NCBI RefSeq assembly: GCF_023715535.1
Contig: NZ_JAMBOI010000004.1
Span: forward strand, 310,001-374,000
Reading direction: 5' to 3'
From: Sporosarcina luteola
GTDB lineage: Bacteria; Bacillota; Bacilli; Bacillales_A; Planococcaceae
DNA length: 64,000 bases
Position 1 is the stretch's first letter; each line of letters opens with the position of its first letter. The translations under genes and the position numbers were made by a program. Shown here piece by piece: positions 8,154-15,742 of the stretch. A model generated the notes under the pieces. It did no database searches. It had not been told where the DNA came from and saw only the letters and a program-made list of their open reading frames with translations.

Positions 8154-8864
8154 ATGGAAATCAGTCCATATTCTTTATCACACAATTGGTCATTACATTG
8201 GACACGAATACCATCCAATATTAAACGATCGCCTTTTGTGAATGGAGAATCACCGAAGGAACGCAAGGCATTAGAAGCACTAGCAGCTGTTGGATTAATC
8301 GGTGGAACCCAACTTACCCGGATGTTTTCTTTGGATAAGAAGCGCCTCAAACGAATGGTAGCCGAGAAGAAAATCGTTCGTCATGAGATCCATCGAAACA
8401 AGCAGGTCATACCGATTTACACATTAGGAATTAACGGGGCAGTCGTTGCGGGGCTGGATGATTGTTATGAAAGTAATTATTGGGTCGAATACAAAACAGA
8501 AGATGTTTTGAAGCGTCTTCTGTTCTTTCAATTGTATAAACATTTTCCGGAATCAAAAGTTCAGCCAACAAAGGAACCATTCAGTGGTGTCATACAGTTT
8601 CAAGGTAAACGAATATATGTGTATGTAGTACGAGGTGAGGTTAACGAATTACTCATGTATTTAAAGTGGAGTGGGAAACATTTCGACGAGCGACTTATCG
8701 TTATTACTGAATCAATTAGACATCTACAGCCACTAAAGCCAATTGTCGATACCCTTAAAATGAGGGTTACTGTTGACGTGGATTTACTGAAAGATATTGA
8801 AGAACTTCAAGATCTTTTTTATTTTGTAGATGATAATGGTCAGTTTGTTAACGAAAGAATGTAG
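8154..8864 (+). CDS. winged-helix protein resembling the replication-relaxation family
   Basis: This 236-residue protein has an N-terminal winged helix at about 38-100. Its recognition helix region is LTRMFSLDKKRLKRMVAEKK and the wing ends in IPIYTLGINGAVVAG. This matches the layout of replication-relaxation proteins found on plasmids and conjugative elements. The C-terminal half is an alpha/beta domain without known motifs. AGAGGAGG precedes ATG 8154. It follows the coupling-protein genes, so a plasmid maintenance or transfer role is likely. The family assignment rests on fold-like pattern only. Confidence 0.6.
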   Translation: MEISPYSLSHNWSLHWTRIPSNIKRSPFVNGESPKERKALEALAAVGLIGGTQLTRMFSLDKKRLKRMVAEKKIVRHEIHRNKQVIPIYTLGINGAVVAGLDDCYESNYWVEYKTEDVLKRLLFFQLYKHFPESKVQPTKEPFSGVIQFQGKRIYVYVVRGEVNELLMYLKWSGKHFDERLIVITESIRHLQPLKPIVDTLKMRVTVDVDLLKDIEELQDLFYFVDDNGQFVNERM

Positions 8865-8875
8865 GGTGGAGAATT

Positions 8876-8935
8876 ATGGTGATTTTAATACTCTTGATTA
8901 ACGTGGCACAAATTATTACTCTGTTTTTGGAATAA
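8876..8935 (+). CDS. possible 19-residue hydrophobic microprotein
   Basis: ATG at 8876 follows AGGGTGGAG at good spacing, 11 bp after the preceding stop. The product MVILILLINVAQIITLFLE is a single membrane-spanning segment. It could be a real microprotein or the decayed start of a longer gene. Nothing else supports it. Confidence 0.3.
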   Translation: MVILILLINVAQIITLFLE

Positions 8936-9110
8936 ACAGGATACTCGTTATGGTTGTGTGTTAAAATTAACGATAAAGAATAGTTCATTATTTATTTCGA
9001 AAACGGGCCAGATATTGAACAATACCTAGATATCTTAGTTTATAAAAAATAAATTGCTTATTGTACTAAGGTGGCAGTTTAGTTCCATTAGAACTTTTAG
9101 GGGGAGCATT

Positions 9111-9614
9111 GTGAAAAAACGTTATTTATTAGCGTTTATGCTTGTGTTATTAATAACAGGATGTAATTCAAATGTAACTAACATTAGTAATACGTCTTCA
9201 GAAATGCCAAATGACTTTGATTTTATAATTATGTTTGGTGTTGGAAAGAAGAATGTAATTAATACCTATGAAAATAAGGTAACTAAGGATTTAATTGCTG
9301 ATGGAACAGTAACAACTAATTTATCATTTTCAAAAGAGGAATTGGCTTTGATTTATCAAAAAATGAAAGAAATAGATATAGCTGATGCAAAAGACTTAAT
9401 TCCAGAAACTAATTGTATGAAAGAACCTTTTGGTCAAGACGAGATAAAAGTTACTATTAATGGTGAAACATTTACCCATAGTTTTTCAGAGGAATATTGT
9501 GAACCTACTCAAGACGCAAAACAACTTATAGAATTAAAAGACTTTGTATGGTCGATTGTTGAAAGTGAAGAAGAATATAAGAAACTTCCAGACCCAAAAG
9601 GTGGATATGAATAA
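9111..9614 (+). CDS. hypothetical lipoprotein
   Basis: This is a 167-residue lipoprotein: the signal sequence KKRYLLAFMLVLLITGC carries a lipobox (ITGC), with Cys at about 18. The mature part is acidic with two further cysteines that could form a disulfide. The GTG at 9111 follows AGGGGGAG; the open frame extends upstream to 9054 without a site. It is flanked by dispersed repeat copies and looks like a single-gene cargo cassette. I do not recognise the family. Confidence 0.7.
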   Translation: MKKRYLLAFMLVLLITGCNSNVTNISNTSSEMPNDFDFIIMFGVGKKNVINTYENKVTKDLIADGTVTTNLSFSKEELALIYQKMKEIDIADAKDLIPETNCMKEPFGQDEIKVTINGETFTHSFSEEYCEPTQDAKQLIELKDFVWSIVESEEEYKKLPDPKGGYE

Positions 9615-9626
9615 ATATCTTATTGT

Positions 9627-9690
9627 GAACGGGTAGCTTTACGTGAAGATCGGAGCTGCTTAACGTTTTTTTCTTGTTCAACTAACGAGG
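9627..9690 (+). repeat. dispersed intergenic terminator repeat (copy 2)
   Basis: It shares the order AACGGGTAG...TTTACGTGAAGATC...GAGCTGCTTAACG...TTTTTTTCTTGTTCAACTAACG with copies at 1003 and 10264. The hairpin is degenerate here. Confidence 0.5.
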
Positions 9691-9781
9691 CAGTTTAGTT
9701 TAAGAAGGAGTTCTGAAGACTATTGGTGAAATAACCAATAAGTATATTTAAGAGGAGATTATTTTGATTGGGGTGAGTCAC

Positions 9782-10244
9782 ATGATTATTAGAAAGTTTG
9801 TTTCCGCGATAATGGTTTGTATATTGGTTATGTTGAGTTCTTCCCTCGCAGGAGAGACCGCTTTTGCCTTCTTTTTAGGCATGTACCTAATGCCAATACT
9901 TTTGTTTTACGGAGTACCATCGTCTATCCTTTCTGATTTTGTTACAAAAAAACTAAACGGATTCTTTCGAGCAAGTATTGCGTTATTCATACACTTATTC
10001 CTAGCCACTTTCTTTGTTTTGATTCCCATTTTATTTTCAGAACGGGATAGGAATTTGTTGCTTACTGACATCGGGAGTCTGTTTGATAACTTTTTTTTTC
10101 ATCATCTCTCTTCTTTCTTCTTTTTTGTTCTATTGTTTGGATGAGTTTCTTCGGTCTAAATTAGCTAAATATTTGCATCAGAAGATACTGTTGTCTAAAA
10201 GAGCTCAAGCTCTTTGTAAAAAGATTGGAGATATGAGAATTTAG
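9782..10244 (+). pseudogene. membrane protein gene with a frameshift at a run of nine T
   Basis: ATG 9782 behind GGGGTGAG opens a frame coding for a multi-pass membrane protein (about three helices). At 10091-10099 there is a run of nine T. After it, the original frame stops at 10144, while the +1 frame continues sensibly (IISLLSSFLFYCLDEFLRSK to KKIGDMRI) with a further membrane helix and a basic tail, ending at 10244. The combined product would be about 153 residues. This is either a true frameshift, phase variation by slippage, or a sequencing error in the homopolymer. Confidence 0.7.
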
Positions 10245-10263
10245 GGAAGTTGTATTACCTTAT

Positions 10264-10328
10264 TCAACTAACGGGTGCTTTACTTGAAGATCTGAGCTGC
10301 TTGGACGGTTCTTTTTTCTTGTTCAACT
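10264..10328 (+). repeat. dispersed intergenic terminator repeat (copy 3)
   Basis: It begins caactaacgggtgctttact and runs through GAGCTGC and GACGGTTC to TTTTTTCTTGTTCAAC. It is near-identical in layout to copy 1 and follows the frameshifted membrane gene. Confidence 0.55.
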
Positions 10329-10420
10329 ATTGACCGTTAATCAAATAATTGTAATGGTCTTAGCCTATCCCCATAGTTTAAACACTTCGGAAATGGAGAC
10401 ACTGGCTAAGAGGTGAGAAG

Positions 10421-11077
10421 ATGACTCGAAGACGACGGAAAAATTCTACTTCGGAACAAATGCTTTTCATTGCATTCGCTCTATTCTTTGCAGTCTCAAT
10501 CCTTTGGCAACTCTTCACGCAAAATCCATCCTTTTTCGTTGGCGTATCCGTTATACTTATCTTGATTGTATTGAGCATTTTCAAATGGCATCATAAGCGA
10601 ATTGAAAAAAGATGGCAGGAGCTGTTATCTTACAACAGTGAAACCCAAAAGAAATGGGTTCAGAAGATGATTGATTCCCTCAATCGGGTCCTCGATTTTG
10701 AAAAGTTCGGGATTACTAGCAAGGAGAAAATAGCGAAGAGGCAGGTAAAACTTATTTTCTATGAGTTGTACAACGAACGAGAGCCAGGCTATGTCTATGT
10801 AATTCAAGAAGAGGGGAACGGATTCATCAAGATTGGGAAAGCGAAAGACCCGATGAAACGAATTCCTAATGGTTTAGGCGCGAAGAATCCTTACAGGTTG
10901 AAGGTGGTGCACCTGATTCCCACAAATTTCGACCGTCAAGTGGAGGGCTGGCTGCATCGACATTTTGAAAAGAAGCGAATGAACGGTGAATGGTTTCGCT
11001 TGTCAGCGGAGGAGCTCTCTTGGATTAAAGAAGGAGACTACCCACTCGAGCTCTTAGAACTTATCAATGGTAATTAG
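10421..11077 (+). CDS. membrane-anchored T5orf172 / GIY-YIG-like domain protein
   Basis: In this 218-residue protein, residues 1-55 hold two adjacent membrane helices after a basic start, then a linker. The C-terminal ~95 residues match the T5orf172/MUG113 (GIY-YIG superfamily) domain: GYVYVIQEE, then FIKIGKAKDPMKRI, an HLIPTNF strand, the VEGWLHRHFEKKRMNGEWF helix-strand, and a closing acidic helix. Such domains bind or cut DNA; the membrane anchor is unusual. ATG 10421 has GAGGTGAG. Its role is unknown; defence or conjugation are possible. Confidence 0.75.
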   Translation: MTRRRRKNSTSEQMLFIAFALFFAVSILWQLFTQNPSFFVGVSVILILIVLSIFKWHHKRIEKRWQELLSYNSETQKKWVQKMIDSLNRVLDFEKFGITSKEKIAKRQVKLIFYELYNEREPGYVYVIQEEGNGFIKIGKAKDPMKRIPNGLGAKNPYRLKVVHLIPTNFDRQVEGWLHRHFEKKRMNGEWFRLSAEELSWIKEGDYPLELLELINGN

Positions 11078-11095
11078 TACTAATAGACGATACAT

Positions 11096-11121
11096 AGGAA
11101 CCCGCTAGGGTTCTTTTTTTC
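11096..11121 (+). terminator. terminator after the T5orf172 gene
   Basis: GGAACCC-gcta-GGGTTC followed by TTTTTTT. Confidence 0.75.
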
Positions 11122-11226
11122 TTCAGTGGATAAAACCGATGTATTATAGGGGACAGCTCGGGGAATATACATAGATTTGGATACCCGTTTCATATAGTAT
11201 CCTATATAGTGTAGCGCTCGTAGGAT

Positions 11227-11255
11227 TTGCTATCGTTTTTTCAACTGGATATAAT
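11227..11255 (+). promoter_or_regulatory. sigma-A promoter of leader RNA copy A and the recT operon
   Basis: TTGCTA (11227-11232), a 17-bp spacer, and TATAAT (11250-11255). The predicted start near 11262 matches the beginning of the structured leader. Confidence 0.75.
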
Positions 11256-11261
11256 GTACAC

Positions 11262-11495
11262 ATATATCATTGATCTTCACGTCACCACTTTCTCGGTGAA
11301 AGTCGTTAAACCTTACTTTGTTTAAGGAGATGCGACATAAACTTTTTTGTCTTAGAGTTTTTATATCTATTGAAAACTCGGGCAGACGTCTTGCGTCAAA
11401 AAATAGCTATATGCCAATAGATATTCGCGCATTAATTGCGTGCTATATATTAAAAAGCCGATTGATTCCATTTTGGAAGAGATCGGTTTTTTGTT
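11262..11495 (+). ncRNA. structured leader RNA, copy A, ending in a terminator
   Basis: This is one of three related leaders in the window (with 19847 and 62690). In order: a hairpin ACTTTC/GAAAGT; helix 1 GTCG (11302-11305) with CGAC (11333-11336), enclosing CCTTA/TAAGG; helix 2 GTCT (11349-11352) with AGAC (11384-11387), extended by GAGTTTT/AAAACTC; a small GACG/CGTC hairpin; the conserved CGC-attaatt-GCG element with TATATATTAAAA; and the terminator CCGAT...ATCGG plus TTTTTTG (11457-11491). The layout resembles a riboswitch or antitermination leader. I do not recognise it as a named family. Confidence 0.75.
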
Positions 11496-11572
11496 TTAAA
11501 AAATCAGAAGGGGTGTTGCGTAAAAAACATAAAAACAAATTGCTTTCGTTTTGTTACGTTGGTTTCTTAAAA

Positions 11573-11610
11573 GTCGATTGATCCCTTACGGGTGATATCG
11601 GCTTTTTTTA
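11573..11610 (+). terminator. second tandem terminator before recT
   Basis: GTCGATTGATCCC-ttac-GGGTGATATCGGC followed by TTTTTTT. It repeats the terminator sequence of the leader family. Two terminators in series therefore separate the promoter from recT. Confidence 0.75.
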
Positions 11611-11640
11611 TTTCTAAAACTATAAAAGGAGATGGTTGGA

Positions 11641-12930
11641 ATGGAAAAAGTGTTGTCGTTTACAAATAAGCAGAAATCATTGATTTGGAGCAGGTTTGTT
11701 CAGCCAACGAATGGGACGCAAGAAGAGGCGAACCACTTCATTGAAGTGTGTGAGACCTTTGGATTGAATCCATTGCTAGGCGATATTGTGTTCCAGCGCT
11801 ATGAAACTAAAAACGGTCCTGTGACTAGCTTCATTACTACGAGGGATGGCCTGCTACGTGTTGCAACCACCCAAGATGGGTATGTCGGACCGCCCGTTGC
11901 CAATGTCGTCCGGGAAGGGGATAAGTTTGAGTTCATTCCATCTGAAGGCAGCGTGCGCCACGAGTTCGGTCAGAAGCGTGGTCAGATACTTGGTGCTTAT
12001 GCAGTCATGCATCATAAGCGATTCAGACCGGTGGCTGTGTTTGTCGACTTCCAGGAATACTTTCAAGCGAACTCAGGGGAGTTGAATAATCGGTACGGCA
12101 ATAAAAATGTGTGGGACAAGATGCCTTCCGCGATGATCCAGAAGATTGCCGAGGTCTTTGTGCTTCGTCGACAATTCCCATTAGGTGGCTTGTACACCCG
12201 TGAAGAAATGTCACTTGAAGAGGATGATAACGGAAATGGCGGAAACATGGATGTACCTATGAATTCTTCTTCAGCCCCTAAAAAGCAGAACGAGAGTCAA
12301 GCGGATCAGCAGGCTGCCGAAGCAACAGCTCAGCAATCGAATGACCAAAATGTTGAGGGGATATTCATCCTCCAAAGTTTCGAAAAAGGGGTAAGTCCGC
12401 AAAATGTTCAATTTGCAAAATTGAATGTCATGGATAAAGAGAGCAAAGAAGTGAGTCTGGTTCTCGTCAAAGGGAAACAGGAAATGATCGAATCACTCAG
12501 CCAAGTACCGATGGGCGAAGAGTTATCCATGGTCATCAAAAAAGAGAGTGGTTTCAATTTCCTTGTAGAGTTCACTTCTACCCAGAAGAACGAGAAACCT
12601 GCACAGTCTGAATCTGTAATGCAATCAAATCAAAAAGATATTGCTCAAGAACCTGTTATTCAGGAAAAAGAAACAGCTTCAGAACAACTTGACGCATTCA
12701 TCATGGAAAAGTATGAGCTAGGTACGACACCAGCCGGCATTTCCTTCGCAAAGATGTATGTGAAGAACGTCGGTAGTAATGCTCAAACAATGGTTTTCGC
12801 GCAAGGCGAAGAGGCTGTTCAGCAAACGAAACATCTTTCTGTCGGCGAGAAGTTCACCATGAAGACCCGTACAGAAAACGGATTTACGTTTTTCGAGAAG
12901 TTGGGGGATGCAGATAAGGGGGTGGCTTAA
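11641..12930 (+). CDS. recT: RecT-family single-strand annealing protein with a duplicated C-terminal module
   Basis: Residues 1-195 of this 429-residue protein match the RecT/Bet annealing domain: EEANHFIEVCETFGLNPLLGD, SFITTRDGLLRVA and MIQKIAEVFVLRRQFP. These proteins anneal complementary strands for recombination and are usual on phages and large plasmids. After a Gln/Asn/Ala-rich linker come two related modules of about 70 residues (about 240-312 and 350-422). Each starts F-I-hydrophobic-x(2)-F/Y-E and contains FAK-x-NV or FAK-MYV and ends GF-x-F-x-E/K. That duplicated tail is not part of ordinary RecT. ATG 11641 is chosen over 11632 because AAAGGAG needs the later start. It heads an operon with the CHC2-like gene and ssb. 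Confidence 0.88.
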   Translation: MEKVLSFTNKQKSLIWSRFVQPTNGTQEEANHFIEVCETFGLNPLLGDIVFQRYETKNGPVTSFITTRDGLLRVATTQDGYVGPPVANVVREGDKFEFIPSEGSVRHEFGQKRGQILGAYAVMHHKRFRPVAVFVDFQEYFQANSGELNNRYGNKNVWDKMPSAMIQKIAEVFVLRRQFPLGGLYTREEMSLEEDDNGNGGNMDVPMNSSSAPKKQNESQADQQAAEATAQQSNDQNVEGIFILQSFEKGVSPQNVQFAKLNVMDKESKEVSLVLVKGKQEMIESLSQVPMGEELSMVIKKESGFNFLVEFTSTQKNEKPAQSESVMQSNQKDIAQEPVIQEKETASEQLDAFIMEKYELGTTPAGISFAKMYVKNVGSNAQTMVFAQGEEAVQQTKHLSVGEKFTMKTRTENGFTFFEKLGDADKGVA

Positions 12931-12932
12931 TA

Positions 12933-13700
12933 ATGCTACCTGAAATCTTGAAAATTGCAGAGGGGTATGGCGTTACCTTCAATCCACGTACGTATGGAAA
13001 AAAGGAAACGCTATGCAAATGCATATTTTGCGAAGAGGATTCCAAACCGAGCAAGGGACATAAATTCTATTTGTCATTGAACACACAGGACCAACTCTAT
13101 AAATGTTGGTTCTGCGGTGCTTCAGGTGGTGTCTTGGACTTTGAAATGAAGCTATCCGGTCTTCCTTATGACGATATACGGAAGAAGTATTTTGGAACAA
13201 GGAAGAAATCACTCCATCCGGCTGAACGGTTGAATGTGCGACAGCTTCGAACAATTGGCTGGGCTGAATATAAACGGAAGAATCGGGCTGAATTCAAAAA
13301 GAAGAGGGAAGCGGTTTTGCGCGACTGGAAGAGATATGAATACGAACAGCTGGTAAAGCACTTCGCCATGTTCATTGTTGTCGCACATATCGAAAATCAG
13401 GAGGAACGGCAGGATGAATTGCTTCAATTTATCATGAAGTCGTGTAGAGAAACCCAGATTCATCTGCTATTCAACCGAGTATTGGCTGAATATGTGAAAG
13501 AAGATGCTGAACGGGTGGATTGGGCGATAGAAGGTGCTGAAATAGGTAGGTCAGCATGGAGAGTCTCATTGTCCACCTATGACTTTGCAATGGAGAAAGT
13601 CGTGCTGAACGTGTCATTTCTCTATTACATGTTGAAAATGAAAAAACTGCATTCTAAAAGAAATTCGGTGACAAACGATAAAGTGTCGCTAGCCAATTAA
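12933..13700 (+). CDS. CHC2-type zinc-finger protein, primase-like N-terminus
   Basis: Residues 27-70 of this 255-residue protein hold a four-cysteine zinc motif (CKCIFC, then KCWFCGASGGVLDF) with the FYLSLNTQDQLYKCW beta hairpin, as in the CHC2 zinc-binding domain of bacterial DnaG primases. The catalytic Toprim domain is absent. The rest is helical and basic. It lies 2 bp after recT and before ssb, so it probably recognises single-stranded DNA in replication or recombination of the element. Calling it a primase would go beyond the sequence. Confidence 0.7.
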   Translation: MLPEILKIAEGYGVTFNPRTYGKKETLCKCIFCEEDSKPSKGHKFYLSLNTQDQLYKCWFCGASGGVLDFEMKLSGLPYDDIRKKYFGTRKKSLHPAERLNVRQLRTIGWAEYKRKNRAEFKKKREAVLRDWKRYEYEQLVKHFAMFIVVAHIENQEERQDELLQFIMKSCRETQIHLLFNRVLAEYVKEDAERVDWAIEGAEIGRSAWRVSLSTYDFAMEKVVLNVSFLYYMLKMKKLHSKRNSVTNDKVSLAN

Positions 13701-13772
13701 AATATCCGTCACCCTTTACGGAGGAGAAATAGGGTCATGGCTGATACGCAGCCATGAGAAAAGGAGAACAAT

Positions 13773-14267
13773 ATGAATAACGTGAGTTTGGTAGGTCGTC
13801 TGACAAAAGATCCTGAAATCAAATATACACAGAGTGGTGTAGCCGTGTGCAACTTCACGCTTGCAGTGAACCGTCCGTTTAAAAATGCCAATGGAGAAAA
13901 CGAAGCGGATTTCATCATGGTCCAGGTCTGGAGGAAGGCCGCTGAAAATGCAGCAAACTTTCTTAAGAAGGGAAGTCAAGCTGCGGTGAACGGTCGTATC
14001 AATACTCGCCATTATGAAAACGACAAAGGAGATCGAGTGTATGTTACAGAGGTTGTCGCTGACTTTGTACAATTCCTTGATCCGAAACCCCAGGGACAGG
14101 GAAATCAGCAGGGACAACAGAACTACCAGCAGCCACAAGGGCAGGGGGGCTTCCAACAGCAACCGAATCCCTATGCTGGTAACACAAACTCTCATGGTCA
14201 GCATTCCAATCAATATGGAGCAGTCGGAGGTTCGTTTGAAGTAAAGGACGAGGATCTGCCGTTCTGA
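13773..14267 (+). CDS. ssb: single-stranded DNA-binding protein
   Basis: In this 164-residue SSB, the OB fold covers residues 1-105: [15 protein letters not shown], then [29 protein letters not shown], and [16 protein letters not shown] Gln/Gly/Asn-rich disordered linker leads to the acidic tip DEDLPF, which in this family docks replication and repair enzymes. It is the third gene of the recT operon and is followed by a terminator. It is likely the element's own SSB, in addition to a chromosomal one. Confidence 0.95.
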   Translation: MNNVSLVGRLTKDPEIKYTQSGVAVCNFTLAVNRPFKNANGENEADFIMVQVWRKAAENAANFLKKGSQAAVNGRINTRHYENDKGDRVYVTEVVADFVQFLDPKPQGQGNQQGQQNYQQPQGQGGFQQQPNPYAGNTNSHGQHSNQYGAVGGSFEVKDEDLPF

Positions 14268-14280
14268 TAGATAATGGTGT

Positions 14281-14318
14281 AAAGGGGATTGGTCAGCCAG
14301 TCCTCTTTTCCTTTTTCA
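14281..14318 (+). terminator. terminator after ssb
   Basis: GGGGATTGG-tcag-CCAGTCCTC followed by TTTTCCTTTTT; the stem has 9 bp with two wobble pairs. Confidence 0.7.
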
Positions 14319-14340
14319 AATAAAGAAAGGAGATAGCAGC

Positions 14341-15045
14341 ATGATATTCTCTTTTTCACGTTTGAGCCTGTATGAATCTTGTCCGTATCGGTTTTATAAG
14401 AAATACATTCAGGGATATGAGGAACCGATTACTTACCCCCTAGCGTTGGGGAAGGGGGTTCATAAAGCCATTGAGGATAAAATAAATGGGGTTAGTCATT
14501 CAGAAGCAGTATTAAATGGAATAATCGAAGCTGATTTTCACCCAGAAATTACTTTGGAGGAGATGTCCGATTTAGTAAGCCACGCTCCAATTAAAAAAAA
14601 CATAGGTGCAACAGAGGTACATTTTAAACTTCCTTTATCGGAGGAGGAGTCAGCCCCTATGATTCAGGGGTATATTGATGTGGTCACAGCAGATGGCAGT
14701 AAAATAGTTGACTGGAAAACAAACAGGAGAAGATACGATATACTGGATAATAACCAAATTGGTCTCTATGCTTGGGCTATCGGTCAAATGAAGAATCGAT
14801 CAACGGTTGAAGGGAACTTGTACTTCCTAAGGTTTAGAAAAGAAAGTAAACATGTTTTCAAACAAGCTGATATGGAAAAGTCTCGACAATGGGCTTTGGG
14901 AGTGGCAAACGCAATCACTTCTAAATGTGAAATTCTAGATTTGATACCTGAAGAAGCAGGTAATTTATTTCTTGCTACTCCATCTAGTAATTGTCGTCAT
15001 TGCCCATTTGCTATTGAGTGTTTTCGTAAGTTTAGGAGAAATTAA
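14341..15045 (+). CDS. PD-(D/E)XK exonuclease of the RecB/Cas4 type with a probable Fe-S cluster
   Basis: This 234-residue protein starts with FSFSRLSLYESCPYRFYKKY, the classic RecB-type nuclease opening. It continues with GKGVHKAIE (motif with the catalytic His), GYIDVVTADGSKIVDWKT (the D...D-x-K active site) and the helix NQIGLYAWA. Four cysteines, one at about 14 and three in CRHCPFAIEC near the end, are spaced as in Cas4/AddB-type iron-sulfur nucleases. It follows ssb and recT and would resect DNA ends for RecT. This gives a compact exonuclease, annealase and SSB recombination set. Confidence 0.88.
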   Translation: MIFSFSRLSLYESCPYRFYKKYIQGYEEPITYPLALGKGVHKAIEDKINGVSHSEAVLNGIIEADFHPEITLEEMSDLVSHAPIKKNIGATEVHFKLPLSEEESAPMIQGYIDVVTADGSKIVDWKTNRRRYDILDNNQIGLYAWAIGQMKNRSTVEGNLYFLRFRKESKHVFKQADMEKSRQWALGVANAITSKCEILDLIPEEAGNLFLATPSSNCRHCPFAIECFRKFRRN

Positions 15046-15406
15046 ATGGAAACATAAACGATTACAACAGTCTAATGTGAATCGATATAATTTGGATTAG
15101 GTAAGTATTACAATTTATATAGTAAGAGATATCGGTGCTTACAACTGGGGTCCATTCTTAAAGCAGTTTTTGATGATTTAGCGAAGTGAGGATATACTAA
15201 TCCCGAATACGATGACTGTGAAAGCGCCTTGTCCGTTGTGGATGAGTGCGCTTTTTTATTTGTCCATAAAGAAGGTCTTACTTACATTCTTGTCTAACCA
15301 GGTCGATAGGAGTGGATGTTTTGTGGAATACAGAAATGAGAAATGTCCATTATTTGCTATGTAATGTTCAATTCAGTCAGTCGGATGTAGGGGTAATGGA
15401 GACAGG
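15046..15406. other. intergenic, one hairpin, no convincing gene
   Basis: I see no gene. At about 15219-15259, AAAGCGC...GCGCTTTTTT forms a terminator-like hairpin. Confidence 0.4.
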
Positions 15407-15550
15407 GTGAAAGGTCGAAGATGTATGGAATGCTTAGAGTCAGCACTAGAGTTCAAGCGGATTCAGTTTGGTAAATCGGTCAAGGGCTTGGTTCAATGCA
15501 AGAAATGTAGCAAAGAGAATGAAGTGGAGATACATATGGAGTTTTTTTGA
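15407..15550 (+). CDS. 47-residue zinc-ribbon mini-protein
   Basis: GTG 15407 behind GGAG (5-bp spacing) opens a 47-residue frame with the pattern RCMECLES...QCKKCSKENEVE, that is CxxC-x22-CxxC. This is a minimal zinc ribbon, similar in plan to the Com translational activator of phage Mu. It is basic and could bind RNA or DNA. It ends 16 bp before a strong terminator. The gene is too short for routine ORF calling. Family membership is by pattern only. Confidence 0.55.
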   Translation: MKGRRCMECLESALEFKRIQFGKSVKGLVQCKKCSKENEVEIHMEFF

Positions 15551-15565
15551 ATAATGTAGAGAAAT

Positions 15566-15606
15566 AAATAGCACCCTGTAAATTATCAGACGGGGTGCTA
15601 TTTTAA
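15566..15606. terminator. bidirectional terminator
   Basis: AAATAGCACCC-tgtaaattatcagacg-GGGTGCTATTTT, with A and T runs on both sides. Confidence 0.8.
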
Positions 15607-15657
15607 TCTTTTATGAAGTTTTTTTCATCAAAATGCAATTTATTGTTTACAAATGCA

Positions 15658-15742
15658 TATAATGTGTTAAATTAAGAGTAGCTCATCTACCGAGTAGTAG
15701 AAGGAGAATGCTGTGGCCATATGATGGCTGCGGCTTTTTAAT
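15658..15742 (+). ncRNA. candidate short transcript between a TATAAT box and a terminator
   Basis: TATAAT stands at 15658-15663 with only a weak -35. At 15706-15738, GCTGTGGCCAT-atg-ATGGCTGCGGC (11-bp stem with wobble pairs) is followed by TTTTTAATTTG. The roughly 70-nt interval contains a Shine-Dalgarno-like aaggag but no ORF. It could be a small RNA or the orphaned leader of a displaced gene. Confidence 0.3.

Noticed and set aside
11318..11581. 87-codon plus-strand open frame
   Set aside because: It runs through the structured leader and its terminator, has no ribosome binding site, and the same frame is not kept in leader copies B and C.
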